Assembly: GCA_016929985.1 (NCBI GenBank) | Contig: JAFGIH010000158.1 | Span: forward strand, 1-16,883 | Length of the DNA: 16,883 bases | Direction: 5' to 3' | Origin: Thermoleophilia bacterium | GTDB taxonomy: Bacteria > Actinomycetota > Thermoleophilia > RBG-16-64-13 | Shown: positions 7,194 through 15,913 of the stretch, in pieces | How the letters are laid out: each line of letters opens with the position of its first letter | Position numbering within the stretch: the first letter of the stretch is position 1 | Program-made: the position numbers and the translations under genes | The notes under the pieces: generated by a model | What the model was told of the DNA's origin: nothing | Seen by the model: only the letters and a program-made list of their open reading frames with translations | Databases searched by the model: none

Positions 7194-7328
7194 CACTTCA
7201 CAACGACGCACCACAAATGACGCTTCGCCGGAGCGTCTGGTTCCCCTACCCGCACTTCCCGTCGGAGCCAGTTTGTGAGACATTCGATGGGCTGGTTCCC
7301 CTGGTGCGCAAGGTGAGAAGGAGACACG

Positions 7329-8411
7329 TTGAACGACCGGACCGAGTCCGAAGAAGCCAGTACGATGGTGAGCGGCCAGTCGCCGGCGAAGGTCGAGTCG
7401 CCCGTGACCCTCACCCTTGACGCAGAGGGCGGCGACAACGCTCCGAGCGAGATCGTCGCGGGCGCTCTAGAGGCGGCCTCATCCGCTCTGCGTGTGCTGC
7501 TCGTGGGGCGTCCGGAGGTGATCGAGCCCCATCTGGCAGGCGCCGATCGCAGCAATGTCGAGATCGTGCCCAGCGCGACAGTGATCAGCTCCGCCGACGA
7601 ACCGGCCTCGGCGGTCAAGAGCATGCAGGATTCTTCCATCGTGGTGGGAGCCAGGACGGTGGCCGACGGTCGTTCGCAGGGGTTCGTGTCGGCGGGCAGC
7701 ACCGGCGCCATGCTGGCGGCCGGCCTTCTTGTGATCAAGAGGGCGGGCAATATCAGGAGGCCGGCCATCGTGACCACCCTGCCCGGACTGGAGGGTCCCG
7801 TCGTCTTTCTCGACGCCGGAGCCAACTCCGATTGCCGGCCGGAGCATCTGCTGGAGTTCGCGGTGCTGGGCACGGCCTTCGCGAGAACGATCCTTGGTCT
7901 GTCCGAGCCGCGGGTGGGGCTACTCAACATCGGGGAGGAGCCCGGCAAGGGGAGCGAGTTGGCCCGAGCGGCGCATGTGCTGTTGAAGGCATCGGGACTT
8001 GGTTTCGTGGGGAACGTCGAGGGTAGGGATCTTCTGAAGAACACAGCCGACGTGATCGTCACCGACGGGTTCACGGGGAACGTGGCGCTCAAGTTGCTGG
8101 AGGGGTGTTCGTCGTCGTTGTTCACCCGCTTGAAAGGGGCCGCGGAGACGAGTACGAGGGCCAAGCTGGGCGGCATGATGCTGCGGCCCGCCCTACGGCG
8201 GCTGCGGGCCGGCCTCGACCCCGAGGAGTACGGCGGCACCTATCTGCTGGGCGTTCGCGGGCTGGTCGTGATCTGCCATGGGAACTCGTCCCGGCGGGCC
8301 ATCGCCAATGCACTCCGTTTCGGCGCGGATGCGCTGCAGAAAGGAGTCCTACCGGCGGTGGAGGAGGAGCTGGCCCGGATGACCGAGCATGCCGGGTCTG
8401 CCGCTCTGTGA
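7329..8411 (+). CDS. plsX: Phosphate acyltransferase PlsX
   Basis: PlsX converts acyl-ACP and phosphate to acyl phosphate, the acyl donor for PlsY at the first step of phospholipid synthesis; it works at the inner face of the membrane. The TTG at 7329 follows AAGGAG by 5 bases, the best ribosome site available; ATG 7365 and GTG 7404 are other in-frame starts. The product is 360 residues, with about 25 extra at the front compared with family members that begin just before the DAMGGD block. Visible family blocks are GGDNAPSEIVAGAL, SAGSTGAMLA, FLDAGANSDCRPEHL, NIGEEPGKGSEL, VTDGFTGNVALK and, near the end, YLLGVRGLVVICHGNSSRRAI. The usual DAMGGD is DAEGGD here (Glu33). acpP follows after 132 bases, in keeping with PlsX using acyl-ACP. 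Confidence 0.95.
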   Translation: MNDRTESEEASTMVSGQSPAKVESPVTLTLDAEGGDNAPSEIVAGALEAASSALRVLLVGRPEVIEPHLAGADRSNVEIVPSATVISSADEPASAVKSMQDSSIVVGARTVADGRSQGFVSAGSTGAMLAAGLLVIKRAGNIRRPAIVTTLPGLEGPVVFLDAGANSDCRPEHLLEFAVLGTAFARTILGLSEPRVGLLNIGEEPGKGSELARAAHVLLKASGLGFVGNVEGRDLLKNTADVIVTDGFTGNVALKLLEGCSSSLFTRLKGAAETSTRAKLGGMMLRPALRRLRAGLDPEEYGGTYLLGVRGLVVICHGNSSRRAIANALRFGADALQKGVLPAVEEELARMTEHAGSAAL

Positions 8412-8418
8412 GCCTCGT

Positions 8419-8427
8419 TGATACAAT
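8419..8427 (+). promoter_or_regulatory. Candidate extended -10 promoter for acpP
   Basis: TGATACAAT (8419-8427) has the TG-n-TACAAT form of an extended -10 element just after the plsX stop. No good -35 is visible, as is normal for this class. A start near 8434 would place almost the whole stem-loop array in the acpP leader. Confidence 0.4.
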
Positions 8428-8430
8428 GAC

Positions 8431-8501
8431 CCCGTCGCTCCGCGACGGGCGTGTCGCGTATGCGACAGCCGCGTCGTCCGCGGCGGCCCGATCGAGCGGG
8501 C
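8431..8501 (+). promoter_or_regulatory. Four consecutive stem-loops in the acpP leader
   Basis: Four perfect inverted repeats follow one another with 2, 0 and 1 bases between them. They are 8431-8438/8442-8449 (8 bp, 3-base loop), 8452-8457/8462-8467 (6 bp, loop GTAT), 8468-8473/8479-8484 (6 bp, loop TCGTC) and 8486-8490/8497-8501 (5 bp, 6-base loop). GTCGC and GCGAC recur in hairpins 1 and 2, with a third GCGAC at 8500-8504, so alternative pairings are possible. No T-run follows any of them, so they are not ordinary terminators. The role is unknown; RNA stability or translation control of acpP is possible. Confidence 0.55.
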
Positions 8502-8543
8502 GACTGTGACCGGCAGCTTCAAGCAAAGGGTAAGGAGCTTTAT

Positions 8544-8783
8544 ATGAGCAAAGACGAGATCCTCGCTAAGGTGCGCGACATCCTGGTCGACCAGCTGGGC
8601 GTGGATGCCAACGATGTGACGCTGGAGGCATCGTTCCAGGATGACCTCAACGCCGATAGCTTGGACCTGGTGGAGCTCATCATGGAGCTCGAAGACCAGT
8701 TCGGCATCAAGATCACCGACGAAGAAGCCCAGACCCTCACCACGGTCGGCGCGGCGGTGGACTTCATCGCTGCCCGTATCTAG
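8544..8783 (+). CDS. acpP: Acyl carrier protein
   Basis: ACP carries growing fatty acyl chains as thioesters on a 4'-phosphopantetheine arm and is used by fatty acid synthase and PlsX. The ATG at 8544 follows TAAGGAG; longer in-frame readings would run through the stem-loop region. The product is 79 residues, the standard size and strongly acidic. The arm is attached at Ser39 in [15 protein letters not shown] (residues 36-50), the family's DSL motif. Helix 1 ([17 protein letters not shown]) and the last helices ([19 protein letters not shown]) match well. It sits between plsX and rnc, the usual place for the housekeeping ACP. It has a structured leader upstream and a terminator-like hairpin just downstream, which suggests that its expression is set apart from that of its neighbours. 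Confidence 0.97.
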   Translation: MSKDEILAKVRDILVDQLGVDANDVTLEASFQDDLNADSLDLVELIMELEDQFGIKITDEEAQTLTTVGAAVDFIAARI

Positions 8784-8802
8784 CACCCGTTTGCGAGATC
8801 AG

Positions 8803-9573
8803 ATGGGAATGCGGGGGCTGCCGGCGGTCGTGCGGGCAGTCCCCGCGCGTCTTTTTCAACGACCTCCGCGGTCCGGCACTGCGAGGCCGCTCGGCGGACG
8901 GACTCTCCTCGAGCTCATCGCACAGCTGCCACCCGCTCTGAGGGATCGTGCGCTCACCCACTCCTCCTGGGTGGAGACGCGCCTCGAGTCGTACGAGCGT
9001 CTGGAGTTCCTGGGCGACAGCGTGTTGGGATTGGCCGTCGCGTCGGAGCTCGGCCGGCGTTACCCGCAAAGTGACGAGGGCGACTTGGCGCGGATGAAGG
9101 GATTCATCGTGAGCCGCGCCACCTGCGCTGAGGTCGCCGCACGTATCGATCTGCGACGGATCGTGCTCGAGCAGGCTCCCGCGGCTCAGGCGAAACGCGA
9201 GGAGATGGCGGCCAATCAGACCATCCTGGGGAACCTCCTGGAGGCTCTCATAGGCGCCTGTTACTTGACGCACGGTTTCGAGCAGACCCGCCTTGGCGTG
9301 GTCGATGCCTTCGATGCGCACATCGGGCTTGCGGCCACCACCCGTGTGGACCACAAGACCGCTCTGCAGGAGCTCCTGGCTCCGCGTGGCCTACAGCCCG
9401 TGTACCGAGTGGTCGCCGAAGAGGGCCCGCCGCATGCCCGGGTCTTCACCTCGGAGGTCTACATCGACGGGGCCGCCCGAGGCAAAGGGACCGGCACGAC
9501 CATCAAGATGAGCGAGCAAGGAGCAGCTGGAGAAGCGCTCGACTCGCCTGAGGTCACGGGCCCGGGCCGCTGA
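8803..9573 (+). CDS. rnc: Ribonuclease III, start uncertain
   Basis: RNase III cuts double-stranded RNA, processing rRNA precursors and some mRNAs. From the ATG at 8803 the product is 256 residues; the family is usually 220-240. Residues 1-35 (proline/arginine-rich, coded through the terminator-like hairpin) look unlike the family, so the true start may be later; no ATG, GTG or TTG occurs between 8833 and the conserved THSS segment. Other choices are TTG 8791, ATG 8809 and GTG 8830. The catalytic domain has ALTHSSWVE, then ERLEFLGDSVL (Glu65, Glu68, Asp72) and GNLLEALIGACYL. In the last block the usual metal-binding Asp (E. coli Asp114) is Asn144, while Glu147 is kept. The double-stranded RNA-binding domain covers about 183-246 (DHKTALQELL, GPPHARVF, MSEQGAAGEAL). 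smc starts 1 base after the stop. Confidence 0.92.
   Translation: MGMRGLPAVVRAVPARLFQRPPRSGTARPLGGRTLLELIAQLPPALRDRALTHSSWVETRLESYERLEFLGDSVLGLAVASELGRRYPQSDEGDLARMKGFIVSRATCAEVAARIDLRRIVLEQAPAAQAKREEMAANQTILGNLLEALIGACYLTHGFEQTRLGVVDAFDAHIGLAATTRVDHKTALQELLAPRGLQPVYRVVAEEGPPHARVFTSEVYIDGAARGKGTGTTIKMSEQGAAGEALDSPEVTGPGR
8811..8856 (+). terminator. Terminator-like hairpin after acpP, inside the rnc start region
   Basis: Arms 8811-8822 and 8835-8846 (GCGGGGGCTGCC and GGCAGTCCCCGC) pair over 12 base pairs with one G-U wobble and a 12-base loop. The sequence GCGTCTTTTT follows, so a T-rich tract begins 3 bases after the stem. It lies 27 bases beyond the acpP stop, a normal place for a terminator. 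It also overlaps the only ordinary start codons available to rnc, so it may act as a partial terminator or attenuator. Confidence 0.6.
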
Positions 9574-9574
9574 G

Positions 9575-12500
9575 ATGGTGCATCTCCGATCCGTCCGTCT
9601 GCGGGGCTTCAAGACCTTCGCCAAACCCACTGAGCTGACCTTCGAGCCCGGGGTCACCGTGATCATCGGGCCGAACGGCAGCGGCAAGAGCAACATCGCG
9701 GATGCGGTGCTCTGGGTGCTTGGCGAGCAGAGTCCCGCCAATCTGCGCGGACGGAGCATGCAGGACGTCATCTTCACGGGGCCCGAAGGGCGCAGGTCGA
9801 GCGCGGTCGCCGAGGTCAGTCTGGTTTTCGACAACAACGGCAGCGGCTCGCTGCCTCTGGAGTGGTCCGAGCTGGAGGTCACTCGCCGCCTGACCCGAGA
9901 CACCGGCTCTGAGTACCGCCTGAATGGGAGTGGGTGCCGCCTGCTCGACGTGCAGGATGTGGTAGGGGTCATGGGCCTCGGCAGGGAGATGCACAGCGTC
10001 GTCAGCCAGGGCAAGGTGGAGGCGTTCTTGAACTCCACGCCCGAGGCGCGCAGGGCTCTTGTGGAGGAAGCCGCGGGGCTGGGGCGGTTCAAGAAGCGCC
10101 GTGAGAGGGCGCAGGTCAAACTGGAACGCACGAGGCAGAACCTGCTGAGGGTGGCCGACGTGGAGCGGGAGGTCAAGTCCGCCCTACGGCCGCTCCGGCA
10201 GCAGGTGGCCGCGGCGGAGAAGTTCGCTCAGGCCACTGAGGAGTGGGCCCTGGCGAAGGCCCGTCTGGCGCTCCGTTCTCTGGTGGACGTGAAAGAGTCG
10301 CTTGCGAAAGTGGAGGAGGAGCTGGGCGGTGTCGAGGCTCGTCGCCGCCAGATCGAGGCGCGGTTGGCCGAGTTGGGCGCGCAGCGCGCCGCGGAGGAGG
10401 AGTCGTTCAGCGCCGCGCTCCAAGAACGGGAGCAATTGGGCGCCGTCTATCATCAGACGAGAGCCGGCGCGGAGCACATCGAGGGCCGGGCGGTCTCTCT
10501 GCGTCAACGGCTGGTCCGGATCGAGGGGGAGTTGGACCGGGCTCGTAGACGGTACGACCTGGCGCAGAGTGAAGCGGGTTCATCGGCGGTGCGGCTCGAG
10601 GAAGTGATGGCGGCCACCACCGACGAGACGCGCCTGGCCAGGGTGAGCGGCTGGGCGGAGAGTCTGCGCCGGGCTCTGGAGGAATCGCTCCCGGCATACC
10701 GTGCGGCAGGCGCGACCGAAGACGATTTGAAGGACGCGGTCTTCGAACTGGAGGCGGCGCGTTCCCGCGCGCTGCAAGACCGCGAGTTCCTGACGCGGGA
10801 GGCACAAGAGCGCGGACGGTTGAACACCGAGTTGGCGACGGTGGCTGCCGAAGCGACCACCCGCTTGGAGCAACTGGAAGCTGCCGCGACCGCGCTGGTC
10901 TCCGACGTGGAGGCTGCTGAAGCCGCCCTGCTGGAGGCCGGGGCGGCAGTGAGATCCGCCGCAGCGGGTCGAGATGAGGCGCGTGCGCTGGCCGAGGAGG
11001 CGGCCCGGGCCGATGCTGTCCTGGGGGAGACGCTTGCGGGGCTGGAGTCCCGTTGTGCCGTACTGAACGATGTCCTCAGCCGCAGGGAGGGGACGCCGGC
11101 CGGCGCCCGCCAGTTGTTGGCGGCGGGGCAGGGGGGCCGTGCGCTGGCCGAGGTGCTGGACGTGGAACCCGGATACGAACGCGCGCTGGCCGCGGCTCTC
11201 GGCCCGCTGGCGCAGGCGGTCGTCATGCCGGAGGCCTACGAGCTGGCCCGGGCGTTCGAGGCCTCGGGACTGCTGGAGGTCGTGCGGGAGTCGGCGGCGC
11301 CGTCGCCGGCAAGGCCGGAGTCCGCGCCTCCTGTCGGGACGCGTGATCTGTGGGATGTGGTATCGGGACCCGAAGGCGTCGTCAGCGTGCTCAGAAGGTT
11401 GGTCGCACCGACCGCGGTTGTGGTCGACCGGGACCGGCTGGGCGGCGCGCCGCCGGACGGCGGCCCAGGCGCCCGGGACGACTGGAGGCTGGTGAGTCGC
11501 GAGGGCGAGGTGTTTCAGACAGGTGTGCATGCCGCGAGGCGGCAGGAGCTGGGCGCCGAGACCCTACTCAGGGCACGTAACGAGCTGGCGGAGGCCGGCA
11601 TCGAGAGGAAAGAAGCGCTCGCGAGGCGCGAAGAGGCCAAGGGTGCGGCGGAACGGGCCATCGTCGCGGCGTCCGAGGCTGAGAGCCATCTACGGCAGCA
11701 AGAGGAACTGTTGCGTCAGGCCGAGCGTCAAGTGGCGGCTCTTCGGGGCGACCATGACCTGCAGAGTCGCCGGCTCGAAGAGGCGCAGCGGCAGTGCGCG
11801 GAGTTGGCGGGCCGCAAAGAGAGGGAGAGCGGACTGGTCGAGCAGATGCGCTCGGAGTTGCGCGCCGTCGAAGAGGGCATGGCTGCCAAAGAACTCGAGC
11901 TGGAGAAGGCGCGCACTGCGCTTCGCGAGCATCAGGCCCAGGTCGAGGCCCTCAGGCGCACCGTGGGGCGGTTGGAGGAGAAGAAGGGGCAGGCCGCTCT
12001 GGTGGAGGTACGGTTGCGAGAGCGCTGCCGGTCTCACGAGAACGAACGGGCGCGGGCTCTCACACAGCGCGACGCGGCCGTGGTCGAGGCCGCCCAGTGC
12101 CGGCGCAGGGTGGAGGCCCTGGAGCGCTACGTGCCGGTACTCACCACCCTCCTGACGCTCGCAGGGCGGTTGGGTGCGAAGGCGCAGGAGACCGTGGCCA
12201 TCCTGGCGTCGCGGGTCGACGCCTCCCGGGTGGAAGCGGAGGGGGCCTCGCGGGTCATGCGCGACTGGGGGAGCATGGAGGCGCAGTGCCGGCGTGACCT
12301 CGACGCCTTGTCTGCTCGGTCGACCGAGCTGAGGGTCGACCAGGCGGTCTTGCAGGACAGGACGCGTCTTCTGGAAGACGAACTGGCCGAGTTGCACAGG
12401 CGGCACCTCTCGCCCCGAGACGTGGCACCTGAAGACGTCATGGGGACCGACCCCGTAGCACTGGAGGCTGCAGTGGAACGGGCGGAGCGGCGCCGCGAGC

Positions 12501-13165
12501 GCATCGGGCCGGTCAACCCCCTGGCCGAGCAGGAGTGCGCCGAGATGGAGGAGAGAGCCGGGTTCTTCGAGGAGCAGCGGCGCGATCTCGAGGCGTCGCT
12601 GGCTCAGCTCCAGGACGTGATCACGGATCTCGACGAGCACATCGAGCGGGTGTTCGCGGAGATCTTCACGGCCACCAAAGAGAACTTCTCAGCGGTGATC
12701 GCCTCGGTGTTCCCCGGCTCCAAGGGCGCGCTCAAGCTGACGGAACCAAGACGGGCGGCCGTCACCGGTGAAGGCGAGGATGATGGTGAGGTCGAGCAGG
12801 AGGGGGGCCGGCAGGCGGGGGGCATCACCCTGGAAGTGAAGCTCCCCAACAAGTCTCCGCGGAGCCTCAGCCTGCTCTCGGGAGGTGAGAAAGCCATGAC
12901 GGCGATAGCGTTCTTGTTCTCGCTGTTCTTGGCCCGCCCCTGTCCTTTCTATATCCTTGACGAGGTGGAGGCTTCGCTCGACGACATCAACATCCGCCGC
13001 TTCCTCTCCCTGGTGCGCAAGTATCGGGAGCGGACGCAGTTCATCATCATCACCCACCAGCGGCAGACCATGGAGGTCGCGGACACGCTCTACGGCGTCA
13101 CGCTCGAGAGCGACGGCACCTCACGGGTCCTGTCTCGCAGGCTGGCTGTAGGGAAAGGGGACTAG
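9575..13165 (+). CDS. smc: Chromosome segregation protein SMC
   Basis: SMC dimers, with the ScpA kleisin and ScpB, extrude and organise chromosomal DNA loops for segregation. The ATG at 9575 is 1 base after the rnc stop; no strong ribosome site is visible, so coupling to rnc is likely. The product is 1196 residues, full length. Walker A (GPNGSGKSN) is at 32-40, and a Q-loop region has VVSQGKVEAFLNSTPEARR. A long first coiled coil rich in Glu/Arg/Ala heptads follows. The hinge is at about 505-660 (GGRALAEVLDVEPGYERALA), followed by the returning coil. The C-terminal head has the ABC signature LSLLSGGEKAM (1098-1108) and Walker B YILDEVEASLDD with Asp1129 and Glu1130. scpA and scpB are not in the window. 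The gene appears intact. Confidence 0.97.
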   Translation: MVHLRSVRLRGFKTFAKPTELTFEPGVTVIIGPNGSGKSNIADAVLWVLGEQSPANLRGRSMQDVIFTGPEGRRSSAVAEVSLVFDNNGSGSLPLEWSELEVTRRLTRDTGSEYRLNGSGCRLLDVQDVVGVMGLGREMHSVVSQGKVEAFLNSTPEARRALVEEAAGLGRFKKRRERAQVKLERTRQNLLRVADVEREVKSALRPLRQQVAAAEKFAQATEEWALAKARLALRSLVDVKESLAKVEEELGGVEARRRQIEARLAELGAQRAAEEESFSAALQEREQLGAVYHQTRAGAEHIEGRAVSLRQRLVRIEGELDRARRRYDLAQSEAGSSAVRLEEVMAATTDETRLARVSGWAESLRRALEESLPAYRAAGATEDDLKDAVFELEAARSRALQDREFLTREAQERGRLNTELATVAAEATTRLEQLEAAATALVSDVEAAEAALLEAGAAVRSAAAGRDEARALAEEAARADAVLGETLAGLESRCAVLNDVLSRREGTPAGARQLLAAGQGGRALAEVLDVEPGYERALAAALGPLAQAVVMPEAYELARAFEASGLLEVVRESAAPSPARPESAPPVGTRDLWDVVSGPEGVVSVLRRLVAPTAVVVDRDRLGGAPPDGGPGARDDWRLVSREGEVFQTGVHAARRQELGAETLLRARNELAEAGIERKEALARREEAKGAAERAIVAASEAESHLRQQEELLRQAERQVAALRGDHDLQSRRLEEAQRQCAELAGRKERESGLVEQMRSELRAVEEGMAAKELELEKARTALREHQAQVEALRRTVGRLEEKKGQAALVEVRLRERCRSHENERARALTQRDAAVVEAAQCRRRVEALERYVPVLTTLLTLAGRLGAKAQETVAILASRVDASRVEAEGASRVMRDWGSMEAQCRRDLDALSARSTELRVDQAVLQDRTRLLEDELAELHRRHLSPRDVAPEDVMGTDPVALEAAVERAERRRERIGPVNPLAEQECAEMEERAGFFEEQRRDLEASLAQLQDVITDLDEHIERVFAEIFTATKENFSAVIASVFPGSKGALKLTEPRRAAVTGEGEDDGEVEQEGGRQAGGITLEVKLPNKSPRSLSLLSGGEKAMTAIAFLFSLFLARPCPFYILDEVEASLDDINIRRFLSLVRKYRERTQFIIITHQRQTMEVADTLYGVTLESDGTSRVLSRRLAVGKGD

Positions 13166-13169
13166 AGCT

Positions 13170-14171
13170 TTGAGCCACAACTGGGCAGAGGTGTTCATCG
13201 GCGTCTCCGAGGGCGCCTCCGTGGCGCCGGCCGATCTGCAGGAGGCCCGAAGGGGCTGGTTCTCCCAGCTCAAGGATGGTCTCTCCAAGAGCCGGAAGGC
13301 GCTGCAGCAGCAGTTCTCGGCCGTTCTCTTCGACCGCTTCAACGAAGAGCTCTGGGAGCGTATCGAAGAAGCGCTCATCTACGCCGACGTGGGCGTGGAC
13401 ACGACCGTGTCCATCGTGGAGACGCTGGAGACGGCGGCCAACGCGGGCGCCATCGCCGACGCCCGGGGGTTGCTGGGCGAACTCCGCGCGGTGACCGCCC
13501 AGCACTTCTGCCAGGCAGACGCGCGCATCGACGTCGATCATTCGCCGGCGGTCATCTTGATGGTGGGGGTGAACGGTACCGGCAAGACCACCACCATCGG
13601 CAAGATCGCGTGGCATCTCAAAGAGCTTGGCAAGGAGCCCCTGCTGGTGGCGGGCGACACCTTCCGGGCGGCCGCCATCGAGCAGTTGGTGGAATGGGGA
13701 CGACGGGTAGGATGCGAGGTCGTGCACCACGAGAGGGGCGGCGATCCCGGGGCGGTTGTGTACGACGGCATAGCGGCCGCGGAGGCACGCAAGGCCGACG
13801 TGGTGATCGTCGATACCGCGGGCCGTCTGCACACCCAAGTGAATCTCATGAACGAGCTGGCGAAAGTGCGCCGCGTCATAGACAAGCGTCTACCCGGCGC
13901 TCCTCACGAGTGTCTGCTGACCATCGACGCGACCACCGGCCAGAACGGGCTCATCCAGGCTCGGATGTTCAAGGAAGCCGTGGACCTGACCGGCATCGTG
14001 CTCACCAAGATGGACGGCACCGCTAAGGGTGGCATCGCCCTCGCCGTGTCGCACGAACTCGACCTCCCCATCAAGCTCATCGGCACCGGCGAGAAGCTGG
14101 AGAGCCTGCAGCCATTCAACGCTCAAGATTTCGCGTCGTTGCTTTTCGACGATTCTCTTGCCCACCGTTGA
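13170..14171 (+). CDS. ftsY: Signal recognition particle receptor FtsY
   Basis: FtsY is the membrane-associated GTPase that receives Ffh-ribosome complexes and passes them to the SecYEG translocon. The TTG at 13170, 4 bases after the smc stop, follows AAAGGGG at 9 bases. The product is 333 residues. It has no long acidic A domain, as in many Gram-positive bacteria; a short N-terminal stretch leads into the N domain (LKDGLSKSRKALQQQFS to LIYADVGVDTTVSIVE). The G domain has the P-loop GVNGTGKTTT (133-142), then DTFRAAAIEQL, VDTAGRL, TKMDGTAKGG and the closing GTGEKLESLQPFNAQDF. Pairing with ffh just downstream fits its function. The 147 bases after its stop contain GC-rich inverted repeats but no clear terminator. 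Confidence 0.97.
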   Translation: MSHNWAEVFIGVSEGASVAPADLQEARRGWFSQLKDGLSKSRKALQQQFSAVLFDRFNEELWERIEEALIYADVGVDTTVSIVETLETAANAGAIADARGLLGELRAVTAQHFCQADARIDVDHSPAVILMVGVNGTGKTTTIGKIAWHLKELGKEPLLVAGDTFRAAAIEQLVEWGRRVGCEVVHHERGGDPGAVVYDGIAAAEARKADVVIVDTAGRLHTQVNLMNELAKVRRVIDKRLPGAPHECLLTIDATTGQNGLIQARMFKEAVDLTGIVLTKMDGTAKGGIALAVSHELDLPIKLIGTGEKLESLQPFNAQDFASLLFDDSLAHR

Positions 14172-14216
14172 GCGCGGTTCGCGGCGCCGCGGCCGGCAAG
14201 TCCGGCGGGCCAGGGT

Positions 14217-14245
14217 TTGACGGGGCCTCTGGTGGCTAGTAAACT
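14217..14245 (+). promoter_or_regulatory. Likely promoter of ffh
   Basis: TTGACG (14217-14222) lies 17 bases before TAAACT (14240-14245), giving five of six and four of six matches to consensus at ideal spacing. Transcription would start near 14252, right at a 7-base-pair hairpin (14255-14261/14267-14273), leaving a leader of about 67 bases before the ffh GTG. This suggests that ffh and the ribosomal genes after it can be expressed apart from smc-ftsY. Confidence 0.6.
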
Positions 14246-14318
14246 CCGTCCCTCGCGGCCGAGACGCGGCCGCCGCGGAGCGGTGCCCGCAGGACATCGC
14301 GAAATGACAAGGTGACAG

Positions 14319-15653
<1,335 letters not shown>

Positions 15654-15670
15654 ACGTGAGGAGGTGACCT

Positions 15671-15913
15671 ATGGCAACAGCAATCAGACTGACGCGTCGC
15701 GGCAGCAAGAAACACCCCACCTATCGCATCGTGGTGGCGGACTCTCGCAGGGCCCGTGACGGCCGTTTCATCGAGACTATCGGGTACTACAACCCGCAGA
15801 GTGAACCGTCGGTGATCGTAGTGGACGAGGCCAAAGCGAAGCATTGGCTTCAGTGCGGCGCTCAGCCCTCCGACACGGTGCGCAAACTCCTGAGTGTGAA
15901 AGGCATCGTCTAG
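15671..15913 (+). CDS. rpsP: Small ribosomal subunit protein bS16
   Basis: bS16 is a small-subunit protein needed for 30S assembly. The ATG at 15671 follows GAGGAGGTGA, an excellent Shine-Dalgarno site that fits high expression. The product is 80 residues, the usual length. It begins with the family motif [20 protein letters not shown], followed by [18 protein letters not shown], and ends with [16 protein letters not shown]. It starts 17 bases after ffh and its stop is immediately followed by the khpA start, so the set is probably one message. Nothing is unusual apart from the very strong ribosome site. Confidence 0.97.
   Translation: MATAIRLTRRGSKKHPTYRIVVADSRRARDGRFIETIGYYNPQSEPSVIVVDEAKAKHWLQCGAQPSDTVRKLLSVKGIV

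Larger units (their letters stand above)
7002..7328. other. Divergent control region between rpoD and plsX
   Basis: This 327-base gap has no convincing gene. It is less GC-rich than its surroundings and holds the rpoD promoter (minus) and a weaker plsX promoter candidate (plus). GGTAGAT at 7021-7027 and its reverse complement ATCTACC at 7118-7124 flank the rpoD promoter. A 6-base-pair hairpin (GACGCT/AGCGTC) lies at 7219-7237 in the plsX leader. CTGGTTCCCCT occurs twice, at 7237-7247 and 7292-7302. The rpmF and yceD genes often found before plsX are absent. The repeats are short and may be chance. Confidence 0.6.

Noticed and set aside
7217..7420. A 67-codon frame in the rpoD-plsX gap running into plsX
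   Set aside because: There is no ribosome site and no recognisable motif, and it overlaps the supported plsX start in another frame.
7187..8239. A 350-codon open frame on the minus strand opposite plsX
   Set aside because: Its composition (Ser/Ala/Pro/Thr/Arg-rich) is typical of the antisense of a GC-rich gene, no family motif is visible, and plsX on the other strand is certain. The same holds for the long minus-strand frames opposite coaBC, smc and ffh.
14184..14206. GC-rich inverted repeats after ftsY considered as a terminator (GCGGCGCCGC palindrome, GCCGG/CCGGC)
   Set aside because: The stems are short and no T-tract follows, so they do not support a terminator call.
14172..14318. Possible 4.5S SRP RNA gene next to ffh
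   Set aside because: The conserved apical sequence with GGAAGCAGC is not present, and the inverted repeats here are short and separate rather than one long hairpin.
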